The translations under genes were made by a program, and so were the position numbers. From AP-15 sp963772295 (GTDB lineage: Bacteria; Pseudomonadota; Alphaproteobacteria; ATCC43930; CGMCC-115725), in assembly GCA_963772295.1 (NCBI GenBank), contig CAVYWO010000002.1, positions 186,001-250,000 of the forward strand: 64,000 bases of DNA, written 5' to 3'. The notes beneath the pieces are model-generated. The model was not told where the DNA came from. It ran no database searches and saw nothing but the letters and a program-made list of their open reading frames with translations. Positions 34,418 through 43,108 of this stretch are shown piece by piece (position 1 is the stretch's first letter; every line of letters starts with the position of its first letter).

Positions 34418-35551
34418 TTAATTGATCAGCCGGTAGAACTTGCCGGCGTTCTCGCAGGTGATCTTGTGCACGAGCTCGGCCGGCAGGCCGACGAACTGCT
34501 CCTCGATGTATTTGGAGGAATTGGGCCACACACCGTCGGCATGCGGGTAGTCGGAGCCCCACATCAGGGTCTCGACCCCGATGTCGTCGACGAGCCTGGT
34601 GCCGATCGCGTCGAATTGGAACGTCGCCTTGCACTGGCGGCGCCAATACTCGCTGGGCTTCAGCTTCATCAGGTCGCGGAAGCGGTCCTCATACTCGAAA
34701 TCCATCCGGTCGAGCGCGTAGGGCAGCCAACCGATGCCGCTCTCGCCGAACGAGACCCTGAGGCGGGGATGGCGTTCCAGCACGCCGGCGCCGATCAATG
34801 CGGCGATGATGTTGATCAGCCCCATCTGAAAGACGCCGGTGAACATCGCGGCCCGCCGGACCCGGCCGGAAACACCCTCGCGCGCCCGCGGCGGGGTGGT
34901 CGGAAAGGTGTGGAAATGCAGCGGCAGCTCGACGTCTTCGACGGCCTGCCACAACGGCTCCCAGAGCGGGTGCCACATCGGCTCCATGTCCCAGGAGCAG
35001 GAGAGTTCGAGCCCCCTCAGCCCCATCTTGGCGACCCGGTGGATCTCGGCGACCGCTTCGTCGATGTCGCCATAGGGCAGGCAGGCCAGGCCGATCTGCC
35101 GGTCCGGGTAGTGGCTGCAAAACCCCTTCAACCAATCATTGTAGATGCGCAGCATCGCGTTGGCGGCTTCGCGATCGTCAAGCCGCGAGGCGGCGCCGAG
35201 AATGCCGTAGATCACCTCGGCGTCGACGCCATCCCGATCCATGTCCTTGATGCGCAGATGCGGATCGCTGCAGCGCCGGATGTCGTTCTTGCCGTCCTCG
35301 TACATGCCGGTCGCGGCCATGACGTCGACCCGCCGGTTCTGGCCGGGCACGAACGGCGCCCCGCTCGGCCCGACGCCATTCTTCAGCCCGAAATTGGCGC
35401 CGTTCCTGGCGACCCATTGCGGCCCCTGCGGCCCGTCCTCGACATAGGGCATCCGGTCCTTCAGCGCCCGCGGCGCCTCGCTGACGAACAAATCAGGCGG
35501 CATCCACGGCATGTCGAGATGGCAGTCGGCCGAGATTTTGCGGTATTGCAT
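34418..35551 (-). CDS. amidohydrolase (ACMSD-like metal-dependent hydrolase/decarboxylase)
   Basis: The 377-residue TIM-barrel protein belongs to the amidohydrolase-2 group: ISADCHLDMP (the usual HxH metal motif appears as CHL), MRIYNDWLKGFC, LACLPYGDIDEAVAEIHRVA, LPLHFHTFPTTPP with a metal His, RVSFGESGIGWLPYALDRMD and the terminal MWGSDYPHADGVWPNS with the catalytic Asp. Such enzymes include aminocarboxymuconate-semialdehyde decarboxylase and many aromatic-acid decarboxylases. Convergent with hyuA. The first His of the N-terminal metal pair being Cys is worth noting. Substrate unknown. Confidence 0.85.
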   Translation of the reverse strand: MQYRKISADCHLDMPWMPPDLFVSEAPRALKDRMPYVEDGPQGPQWVARNGANFGLKNGVGPSGAPFVPGQNRRVDVMAATGMYEDGKNDIRRCSDPHLRIKDMDRDGVDAEVIYGILGAASRLDDREAANAMLRIYNDWLKGFCSHYPDRQIGLACLPYGDIDEAVAEIHRVAKMGLRGLELSCSWDMEPMWHPLWEPLWQAVEDVELPLHFHTFPTTPPRAREGVSGRVRRAAMFTGVFQMGLINIIAALIGAGVLERHPRLRVSFGESGIGWLPYALDRMDFEYEDRFRDLMKLKPSEYWRRQCKATFQFDAIGTRLVDDIGVETLMWGSDYPHADGVWPNSSKYIEEQFVGLPAELVHKITCENAGKFYRLIN

Positions 35552-35744
35552 CGTTCTTCTCTGCGAACAATTCCGGGCGGGAAGACTGTACTCCGATAGA
35601 GAAGCCCGTCTCTAGCGGCGGGCGCTGCAAATTCGCCGCGCCGGCATGCGCTCGACGCAACGCCGCGGCGGCCGGTCAAAACCCTTGCTCCGGCGTCGCC
35701 GATTGCGGCATGATCTTCGGCGTCGGCAGGAAGGGGACCCACGC

Positions 35745-36077
35745 ATGCGTGCCGCAGCAATCGCTTTCATTATCACCCTGACGCTTGCCCCGAGCCTGGC
35801 TTTCGCTCAGGCGGTAGGGCCGGGCGGGCCGCCGCCGGGCGAACAGGGGGCGCCGCCGCCGGGCGAACAGGGCGCGCCGCCGCCGGGTGGAGGCGTTGCC
35901 CCGCCGCCGGGTGCGATCACCCGCGACCAGTTTGTTCAACAGCGCGCCGAGGCGGCAGGCCGGCTGTTCGATCAGATCGACACGAACCACACCGGCTACA
36001 TCACCAGGGCGCAATTGCGTGCCTATGCGCGCGCGCGTCGCGGCGGCGGGCCCGGCGGACCGCCACCGCAGCAATAA
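35745..36077 (+). CDS. secreted EF-hand protein
   Basis: From ATG 35745 the 110-residue product has a signal peptide (MRAAAIAFIITLTLAPSLAF A), a Pro/Gly repeat region (three copies of a GAPPPGEQ-like unit) and one EF-hand-like loop, FDQIDTNHTGYITRAQLRAY, with calcium ligands Asp, Asn and Thr in order. The tail RRGGGPGGPPPQQ is disordered. A periplasmic calcium-responsive protein is likely. The following VOC gene begins 14 bp after the stop, so they may be co-transcribed. Confidence 0.75.
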   Translation: MRAAAIAFIITLTLAPSLAFAQAVGPGGPPPGEQGAPPPGEQGAPPPGGGVAPPPGAITRDQFVQQRAEAAGRLFDQIDTNHTGYITRAQLRAYARARRGGGPGGPPPQQ

Positions 36078-36091
36078 GAGCGGAGACGAGC

Positions 36092-36526
36092 ATGCCCGAC
36101 AGCGCAAGCCCCCAACCAGCAGAGGTCTCGGTTGCCGCCGTGCAGATCGCCGGCCTCGACCATGTCGTATTAAGGGTCGCCAGCCTCGAACGCGCGATCG
36201 AGTTCTACCGCGCGGTGCTCGGCTGCCGGGTCGAGCGTGAATTGCAACAGCCGCGCCTCGTGCAATTGCGCGCCGGAGCGTCGCTGATCGACCTGGTCCC
36301 CGCCGACCCGCGGGCGACGCGGGGAGCCGGCAACATGGACCACTTCGCGCTGCGGCTTGAAGCTTTCGATGCCGTGGCGCTGACCGCGCATCTTAAACAC
36401 CACGGGGTCGATCCCGGCGCGGTCCACGAGCGTTACGGCGCCGAAGGCTACGGTCCGTCGCTGTACTTTACCGATCCGGACGGCAATATGGTCGAACTCA
36501 AGGGCCCGGCGACGCGAGGGCTGTAG
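36092..36526 (+). CDS. VOC-family (glyoxalase/dioxygenase-fold) protein
   Basis: The 144-residue product has the paired beta-alpha-beta-beta-beta pattern of the vicinal-oxygen-chelate superfamily: GLDHVVLRVASLERAIEFYR ... AVLGCRVERE with the first metal His, NMDHFALRLEAFD with the second, and SLYFTDPDGNMVELKGP with the terminal Glu. Likely a metal enzyme acting on an alpha-keto thiol, catechol or fosfomycin-type substrate; the subgroup cannot be read from sequence. Cytosolic. Confidence 0.85.
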   Translation: MPDSASPQPAEVSVAAVQIAGLDHVVLRVASLERAIEFYRAVLGCRVERELQQPRLVQLRAGASLIDLVPADPRATRGAGNMDHFALRLEAFDAVALTAHLKHHGVDPGAVHERYGAEGYGPSLYFTDPDGNMVELKGPATRGL

Positions 36527-36739
36527 CGCCGCCGCCAAACCGGAAGGCGGGCCTCGGCTCGTCGAGGGCGCGGGCGCGCGCGTCCCCTATAGCACGAAAT
36601 ATCGGCGGCGCTGGTCACCGGTCGCCTCACCGCGGCCGATGAGGCGCGGTGCCGCGGCTATCTCAAATTTCTCGGCTCGCGTATCGTATTTGGAACCTGC
36701 TGCGTCTGGCGGCCGTTGGGTTGACGGTGCCACCGGCCT

Positions 36740-37690
36740 TTGTGCTGCCGACCGCCTGGCATCGGCGCGGTGTCGCGGCCGACGATCGCGGTATTCCGTT
36801 CCTGGGACGCGCCGAAGGCGGCGGCCTATCGTCGGCTCAGGGGCCTGTCCGACGCGGCGGGCACGGCGGTAACCGTGCAGACCATGGTGTTCGGCAACGC
36901 CGGCGGCCGGTCGGGTACCGGGGTCGGGTTCACCCGCGATCCGGCGACCGGCGCGCCGGGCCTCTATTTCGATTTCTGCCTGCATGGCCAGGGCGAGGAC
37001 GTGGCGGCCGGCAGGCGCGGCGTCAGCGACGGCCGCCGGCTCCGGCGCCTGCTGCCCCCGGTCTTGGCCGAACTGGAGGCGGTGGGCGCCAAGCTCGAAG
37101 CCGAGTTCCGAGACGTGCAGGACTTCGAGTTCACGGTAGAGGACGGCCGGTTGTATCTGCTGCAGACGCGCAGCGCACAGCGCACCCCGTGGGCGGCGCT
37201 CCGCACCGCGTTGGATATGGTTGCGCAAGGTCTGATCGCACCCGAGGAAGCGCTGCGACGGCTTGCCGATATCGATCTTGCGGGGATTGCGCGCAGCCAT
37301 TTTGCCGAGCCGCTGCCGGAGGCGCTGGCGCAGGCCGCCGTCGCCGGGCACGGTGTCGCCAGCGGCGCCGTGGCCCTCGATGCGGTTTCGGTTCAGCGGC
37401 TCGCGGCCAAGGGCCAGCCGGTGCTGTTGGTGCGGCCCGACGCCGTCACCGCCGACATCCTTGGCATGGCGCAGGTAGCCGGCATCCTCACCGCTGCCGG
37501 CAGCCGCACCTCGCATGCGGCGGTGGTCGCCCGGCAACTCGGAAAAGTCTGCCTCGTCGGGTGCGAGGCGCTCGGCATCGATATCGGTCGCCGCATCTGC
37601 CGTGTTGGCACGGATCAAATCGCCGAAGGCGCGGCGATCAGCCTCGACGGCAATACCGGTGCCGTCGGCGCCGGCAACGTATCCTCAGAG
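36740..37690 (+). pseudogene. pyruvate phosphate dikinase-like fragment
   Basis: The frame joins AVFRSWDAPKAAAYRRLRGL ... TAVTVQTMVFGNAGG (ATP-grasp domain of PPDK), GVGFTRDPATGAPGLYFDF, GQGEDVAAG, DFEFTVEDGRLYLLQTRSAQ RT and the phosphohistidine swivel GSRTSHAAVVARQLGK. About 200 N-terminal residues and the entire C-terminal pyruvate-binding barrel are missing, and the end collides with the convergent methyltransferase gene. It cannot interconvert pyruvate and phosphoenolpyruvate. Confidence 0.75.
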
Positions 37691-38152
37691 CCAGCGCCGC
37701 ACCCGGCGGCAATAATCGGCATAATTGTCGCCGAAGATTTGTCGGAGCTGGCCTTCTTCGAAGGGAATGAACACCCTGTCGATGATCGTCACGGGTGCCG
37801 GCAGCAGCAGCAACGGCCACGCTCGCGCGGCCAGCAGCGCGGCACCGCAATAGCCGGCGGTGAGCGCGACATAGATCGGATTGCGCGACCAGGCGAACGG
37901 CCCGCCGGTGACCAGCCGGGAAGGCCGGGCGTGCGGGATCACGGTGGTCCTGTTGAGCAACAAGAGGCCGAGGCTGGTCAGCGCCAAAAGGACGGCTGAA
38001 ACCAGAAGAATTCCGCCGGCCCACCGGGCCGCATTGCTGTCCATCCAGGCGGGGGACCACGCGATCAGGCGATCGAGCAGCATCCCCGCGCCGAAAAACA
38101 CCCCGTATTGGAGCGGCGGCGGCACCCGCAGCAGCCCTGACGAATGGCTCAC
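37685..38152 (-). CDS. isoprenylcysteine carboxyl methyltransferase-type membrane protein
   Basis: The 155-residue protein has three to four membrane helices and the family's C-terminal signature: VTGGPFAWSRNPIYVALTAG (RNP for S-adenosylmethionine binding), VTIIDRVFIPFEEGQLRQIF and GDNYADYCRRVRRWL. In bacteria these enzymes methylate unknown small acceptors, probably lipids or isoprenoids. The GTG start overlaps the TGA of the glgP frame (GTGA), so it is coupled to glycogen phosphorylase. Confidence 0.85.
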   Translation of the reverse strand: MSHSSGLLRVPPPLQYGVFFGAGMLLDRLIAWSPAWMDSNAARWAGGILLVSAVLLALTSLGLLLLNRTTVIPHARPSRLVTGGPFAWSRNPIYVALTAGYCGAALLAARAWPLLLLPAPVTIIDRVFIPFEEGQLRQIFGDNYADYCRRVRRWL

Positions 38153-39812
38153 CTCAGATACGCTTCCGTCGCATACCGCGTAATCATGCGGTGCGTATTG
38201 AAATAGGACGCAATGTTGCCGATCGACTGTTTCATCATTGCCCGCCAGCGCGCCGGATCGTCATAGTAAAGCGGCAGGATCGCGTGCTCCAGCTTGTCGT
38301 ACAGCCTGACCGCGGCCTGGTTCTCGTCGGCCGCTGCCGCGGGATCGTCGCCGATCGATCAGCCGGTCACCCCCTCGACGCAAGCCTCGATCCACCAGCC
38401 GTCGAGGACGCTCAAATTCAACACCCCGTTCACCGCCGCCTTCATGCCGCTCGTACCCGAGGCTTCCATCGGCGGCAGCGGCGTGTTGAGCCAGACATCG
38501 GCCCCGGCCGCCAGGGTCATCGCGAGCCGCATGTCGTAGCCCGGAACGAACACGCAGGTGAGCTTGCCGCCGGCGCCGCCGGCGATTTCGTGGATCCGGC
38601 GGATCGCCTCCTTGCCCTCCGCGTCCCGCGGATGCGCCTTGCCGGCGACGACGATCTGCATCGGGCGGCGATCGGCCATCGCGGTCAATCGATCGAGCTC
38701 TTCGAACAACAGCAACGGCCGCTCGTAGCCGGTCATCCGGCGGGCAAAACCCAAGGTGAAAACAGCCGGATCGAGGGTCCTGCCGGTTGTCGATTTCACC
38801 AGTTGAATGAGATCGTCCTTGGCGGTGCTGTGGCACTCCCAGACAACATCGTCGGGCAGCCGCAGCACACGAACGAGGATCTCGGGCTCATGCTGCCATC
38901 GCGGAAAATTCGCCGTGTAGAGCGCGGCGAAGGCCGGGTGGGTCCAGGTCCCGAGATGCACGCCGTTGGTAATGGCGTGGATGCGATATCCGGGGAACAT
39001 GTGCTCGGTCGTCTGGGCATGGCGGCGAGCGACGCCGTTGACATAATCGGAAAGGTTGAGCGCGAGCCGGGTCATGGTTGAGCCGGTCGCCGCCGGCGAG
39101 CCGCTGCAAGGCGGCGAGATCCACGAAATCGGGCAGCAGCCGCTCGAACAGGTCGTAAGCGACCGGGGTGTGCGTCGTGAAGACGCAGCGCGACCGCAAC
39201 TCGGGGATGTCGTAAGGCTCCTCGCCGGGGGCACGATCCTCGGGTGCGACCCGAGACCGGTAACCTGAACGAGGGTCATGCGGCCCTCCTGTAGGTGTGA
39301 ATGTCGAAGCCGAGCGCCCGCAGCAGGCAAATCCCGCCAATGCCGAGGATGATCTCCTGCTTCAGCCGGTAGGCCTCGTCCCCGCCATAGAGGTAATGGG
39401 TCAGGACGCGGTCGTCCGGGTGGTTCTGGTCGAGATCGGCGTCGAGCAGCAGCACCGGGATCCGGTGTCCGTGCGCCGAGGTGTGGGTGTTGAGCCAAGG
39501 GCGGAGCCAGACCGGCCTCCCCTCGATGTCGACGGCGACCATCGCATTGAGCGGGGTGCACCAGCGTTCGACCTCCCACCAGTCGGGATGCTCGATCTGC
39601 CGCCCGAGGGCATCGATTTCCTGACGGAAATAACCGGCGCGGCTCAGCAGGCTGACGAAGACGACGGGAAGCTCCAGTTCGGCGCAGGAACGCGCGGTGT
39701 CGCCGGCGAGAATGCCAAGGCCGCCGGAATAGCTGTGGATTTCCGGACGGATGGCGATTTCCATCGTGAAATACGCGATATGCGTCCGCGTCAGAAAGGG
39801 CTCGATCGCCAT
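38149..39812 (-). pseudogene. glgP: alpha-glucan (glycogen) phosphorylase, frameshifted
   Basis: MAIEPFLTRTHIAYFTMEIA IRPEIHSYSGGLGILAGDTA is the GlgP-short type start. Later, in other frames, come RCVFTTHTPVAYDLFERLLP, YRIHAITNGVHLGTWTHPAF, LDPAVFTLGFARRMTGYERP, PMQIVVAGKAHPRDAEGKEA, and NTPLPPMEASGTSGMKAAVN with the cofactor-phosphate loop. Frame changes occur near 39,290, 39,075 and 38,360, and the first also removes some residues (after IHTYR the expected HMNEGHSALL is absent). The enzyme releases glucose 1-phosphate from glycogen. The intact length would be about 550 residues. Confidence 0.8.
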
Positions 39813-40269
39813 CGAAAATCCCTACAAAGTGGTGGCCAACGCGAACTCCGGGCGTCAGTCGCCATCAACGGCGGAAGTGGGTCCAGGTTTCCGGGGCTGT
39901 CATCTTGTCGCAGAGCCATTGGGTCGACTGCTTGTCTCATAGCGGAAATCAAACTCGGCAAGGTAGCGTTTTAAGTGCCAGGAAAATCAGTGTTGATAGA
40001 CGCCCTTCATCCGTTCGTTCCGCGCTTGAAGATGCTAAAGTGGCCCTCGGCACCCGGGAACATGCTGCTTCAGGACAGCGGCTCCAGGGTGCTAATCGCC
40101 GTCCACCGGAACGAGTTTCGGCAAACGGTGCTTCAGACTTGCGGTAGACCGATCGCGCCAGCCGTTTATACGACTTTTATAGGATAAGCCGAAGTTCCAG
40201 CTGGAAAACTTATCGGCTCGTCAATTCCTTAGCAGGACGTCGCATTGGACGGCGCATTGAGGTTGCAGC
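39813..40269. other. gene-free stretch upstream of the kdpA region
   Basis: Only short frames without recognisable composition; no hairpin or promoter stands out. Confidence 0.4.
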
Positions 40270-40485
40270 ATGGCGCCGGTGGAGGCCACAAGCCGTCGCA
40301 TCCGGACCGCGGCCGTATGGCACACGTCGGATCGGCGATCTCGTGCCAGCGAGTTCCGGCGCCCCTACACTCGGCTCGAAAACGCGCGCGCGGTCGTCCG
40401 GACAACGCTGATCCTGGGGCTGCTGGCGATCGGTATTGTCGCACTCCGGTACCTCCTCGTCATAACCTATGGTCTGTGGCACTGA
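40270..40485 (+). CDS. small single-span membrane protein
   Basis: The 71-residue product is basic in its first half and ends with a membrane helix (TTLILGLLAIGIVALRYLLV ITYGLWH), so an N-in tail-anchored topology is likely. It precedes kdpA by 162 bp. KdpF is the expected small peptide there, but KdpF is about 29 residues and has a different sequence, so I do not use that name. Function unknown. Confidence 0.4.
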   Translation: MAPVEATSRRIRTAAVWHTSDRRSRASEFRRPYTRLENARAVVRTTLILGLLAIGIVALRYLLVITYGLWH

Positions 40486-40647
40486 GGGCGCGCCGTCGCC
40501 GCCGCCGGCCGGGCAGTTTCCGATGCCGTCGGCGAGCATCGATTATGCGCGCCGGCAAGGCGGCGCGGCGCCGGGGTTGATCTGGGTCAAGGGCCAGCTG
40601 AACGGTAGGGCTGTAGAGAGCCCGGCGAGAGGCGGCGGGAGGTCGCG

Positions 40648-42381
40648 ATGACCGTCAACGGCTGGCTGCAGATCGCCATCTTCGGCGCGATCGTCGTCGG
40701 CGTCACGCCGGCGCTCGGCTGGTACCTGACCCGCGTCGTCAGCGGCGGATGGACGCCGCTGTCGCCATTGCTGCGGCCGATCGAGCGGCTCGTCTACCGC
40801 TGCTGCGGCGTCGACGAGAACGAGGACCAGTCCTGGCGCCATTACGCCCTGTCGCTGGTGCTGTTCGGCGCCGCCGGCTTCGTCACGCTCTATCTGCTGC
40901 AGCGGCTGCAATGGTTCCTGCCCTTCAATCCACAGGGGCAGCGAGGCGTCGAGCCGGTGCTGGCGTTCAACACCGCGGTCAGCTTCGTCACCAATACGAA
41001 CTGGCAGTCCTATTCGCCGGAAACGACGATGGGCTATCTGGTGCAGATGGCCGGGCTGACCGTGCACAATTTCGTCTCGGCCGCAGTCGGCATCGCGCTG
41101 GCGATCGCGGTGATCCGCGGCTTCGCACGGCGCGAAGCCGACGGCATCGGCAATTTCTGGGTCGATGTGAGCCGCATCACCCTTTACGTGCTGCTGCCGA
41201 TCTCGATCGCGACCGGGTTCGTCTTCATCTGGCAGGGGGTGCCGCAGAACCTCTCGCCCTATCTCGACGCAACAACGCTGGAAGGCGCCAAACAGACGAT
41301 CGCGCAGGGGCCGGTCGCCTCGCAGGAGGTCATCAAGGTGCTCGGCACCAACGGCGGCGGCTTCTTCAACGCCAACTCGGCGCATCCTTACGAGAACCCG
41401 ACGGCGCTGACCAACCTGATCCAGATGTTGCTGCTGATCGGGGTCGCCGCCGGGCTGACCAACATGGTCGGCCGCATGGCGGGCGACCAGCGCCAGGGCT
41501 GGGCGATCTTCGTCGCGATGGCCGTACTGCTGGTGATCGGCGTCGTCACGGTCTATTGGGCCGAGGCGCACGCCAACCCGGCCTTCGCGCCCTACCACAT
41601 TGATGCGGCGCCGGGCGCCCTGCAGGCGGGTGGCAACATGGAGGGCAAGGAGGTGCGCTTTGGCATCGCGCCCTCGTCGCTGTTCGCCACCGTCACCACC
41701 GACGCCGGCGGCGCGGTCGATGCGATGCACGACAGCTTCATGCCGTTGGGCGGCATGGTGCTGATCGTCAACATGCTGCTTGGCGAAGTGACCTTCGGCG
41801 GCGTCGGCTCCGGGCTATACGGCATGCTCGCCTTCGTCATCGTGTCAATGTTTGTCGCGGGGCTGATGGTCGGGCGCACGCCGGAATATCTCGGCAAGAA
41901 ACTCGAGGCGCGCGAGGTCAAGATGACGATCCTGGCGCTGCTGATCTATTCGCTGTCGTGCCTGGCCTGGCCGGCGCTGGCGGCATCGACGTCGGCCGGC
42001 ATCGCCGGCATCGGCAATACCGGGCCGCACGGGTTTTCCGAGATCCTCTATGCCTATGCCTCGGCGACCGGCACCAACGGCAGCTCGTTCGCCGGGCTCT
42101 CGACCAACACCCTTTTCTACAACCTGACGCTGGCGGCGGCGATGCTGATGGGCCGCTTCGTTTACGCGATCCCGCTGCTGGCGGTTGCCGGCTCGCTGGC
42201 GAAGAAAAAGCGCGTGCCACCCTCGGCTGGCGCGGTCCCCACGCACAGCCTGCAATTCGTCGGCCTTTTGGTCGGCGTCGTGGTGATCTGGGGCGGCCTC
42301 GAATATTTTCCTGCGATCGCGCTCGGGCCCGTCACCGAGCAGGTGTCGATGAACCGCGGCATCCACTACCCGGGGCCCTGA
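40648..42381 (+). CDS. kdpA: potassium-transporting ATPase subunit A
   Basis: The 577-residue membrane protein is full length, with ten or so helices and the selectivity-filter loops of KdpA: VSFVTNTNWQSYSPETTMGY, KVLGTNGGGFFNANSAHPYE NP, GAVDAMHDSFMPLGGMVLIV and ASATGTNGSSFAGLSTNTLF. KdpA is the potassium-channel-like subunit of the KdpFABC pump in the inner membrane and needs the P-type ATPase KdpB for work. No kdpB, kdpC or kdpDE follows: 42,382-43,108 is non-coding. The gene is therefore an orphan or the operon has been cut. Confidence 0.93.
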   Translation: MTVNGWLQIAIFGAIVVGVTPALGWYLTRVVSGGWTPLSPLLRPIERLVYRCCGVDENEDQSWRHYALSLVLFGAAGFVTLYLLQRLQWFLPFNPQGQRGVEPVLAFNTAVSFVTNTNWQSYSPETTMGYLVQMAGLTVHNFVSAAVGIALAIAVIRGFARREADGIGNFWVDVSRITLYVLLPISIATGFVFIWQGVPQNLSPYLDATTLEGAKQTIAQGPVASQEVIKVLGTNGGGFFNANSAHPYENPTALTNLIQMLLLIGVAAGLTNMVGRMAGDQRQGWAIFVAMAVLLVIGVVTVYWAEAHANPAFAPYHIDAAPGALQAGGNMEGKEVRFGIAPSSLFATVTTDAGGAVDAMHDSFMPLGGMVLIVNMLLGEVTFGGVGSGLYGMLAFVIVSMFVAGLMVGRTPEYLGKKLEAREVKMTILALLIYSLSCLAWPALAASTSAGIAGIGNTGPHGFSEILYAYASATGTNGSSFAGLSTNTLFYNLTLAAAMLMGRFVYAIPLLAVAGSLAKKKRVPPSAGAVPTHSLQFVGLLVGVVVIWGGLEYFPAIALGPVTEQVSMNRGIHYPGP

Positions 42382-42557
42382 CGGCCCCGGTTCGTATCCG
42401 CGGCGGTCCTCCGGTCGAGCCGTCCGACAGTGCTCGCGATCGCGATCTTCTCTCCTTGCGATGGGACAAAACGAGGGCGATTGCATTGCAATCGTCAAAT
42501 TTACTTGCTAGCCCCCCGCCGGCTGGCGCCGACCCGCAGGGGATAAAACCCAGCCAC

Positions 42558-42644
42558 CGTCATTGCGAGGCGCCGCTAGGCGCCGCGGCAATCTCGTCGC
42601 GGAGTCTCGGAGGACGGGATTGCTTCGCTGCGCTCGCAATGACG
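42558..42644. repeat. BIME-like inverted repeat (CGTCATTGCGAG ... CTCGCAATGACG)
   Basis: Twelve-base inverted termini at 42558 and 42633 enclose further GC-rich palindromes. It is a common intergenic repeat type. The whole interval 42,382-43,108 downstream of kdpA has no supportable gene. Confidence 0.7.
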
Positions 42645-43108
42645 CCAGGGAAGATTGGCGCACGTCGTCGCATGGCTCTGTTTCTTGCCAGCATCAGCTA
42701 TTTCTACCGCGACAAGGGTACCTGCTCGATATGCGGGGCGGAAAGGAGGGTGATCTCGGCGCTCTGATGGCGACGCCGCACGAGCTACGCCCGCCGGTGG
42801 GTGGACGATTGCCGCGGAGGAGACGGGGCTGGCACGAACTGTTCTCTAATACCCCCAGCATCCACAGCAGGGGGCGGGTCATGATACTGGTTTACCTTCA
42901 GGCGCGGTGCCCGTCTTTGCCGGAGGGGCTGCGGCTCGGCGCTGGCGAGCGCGAGGACTACACCCACAACCATACCCGCTGAACGGGGAGGAATCAAAAG
43001 CAGGGACGACCCTTCCTGCCCCATTGCAGTCACTGGCCGTCTGCAACTGCGTCGGCTCAGGCGGGCGAAATTTATCATCTCCGTTGGCGATGCGCCGCAA
43101 AGACCCGA

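Noticed and set aside
34466..35599. A 377-codon plus-strand frame opposite the amidohydrolase
   Set aside because: A GC-bias shadow; the minus-strand product has the metal-binding motifs of the amidohydrolase family.
40270..40485. The small membrane protein upstream of kdpA as KdpF
   Set aside because: It is 71 residues with a basic soluble half and a C-terminal helix, unlike the 29-residue KdpF, and it lies 160 bp from kdpA.
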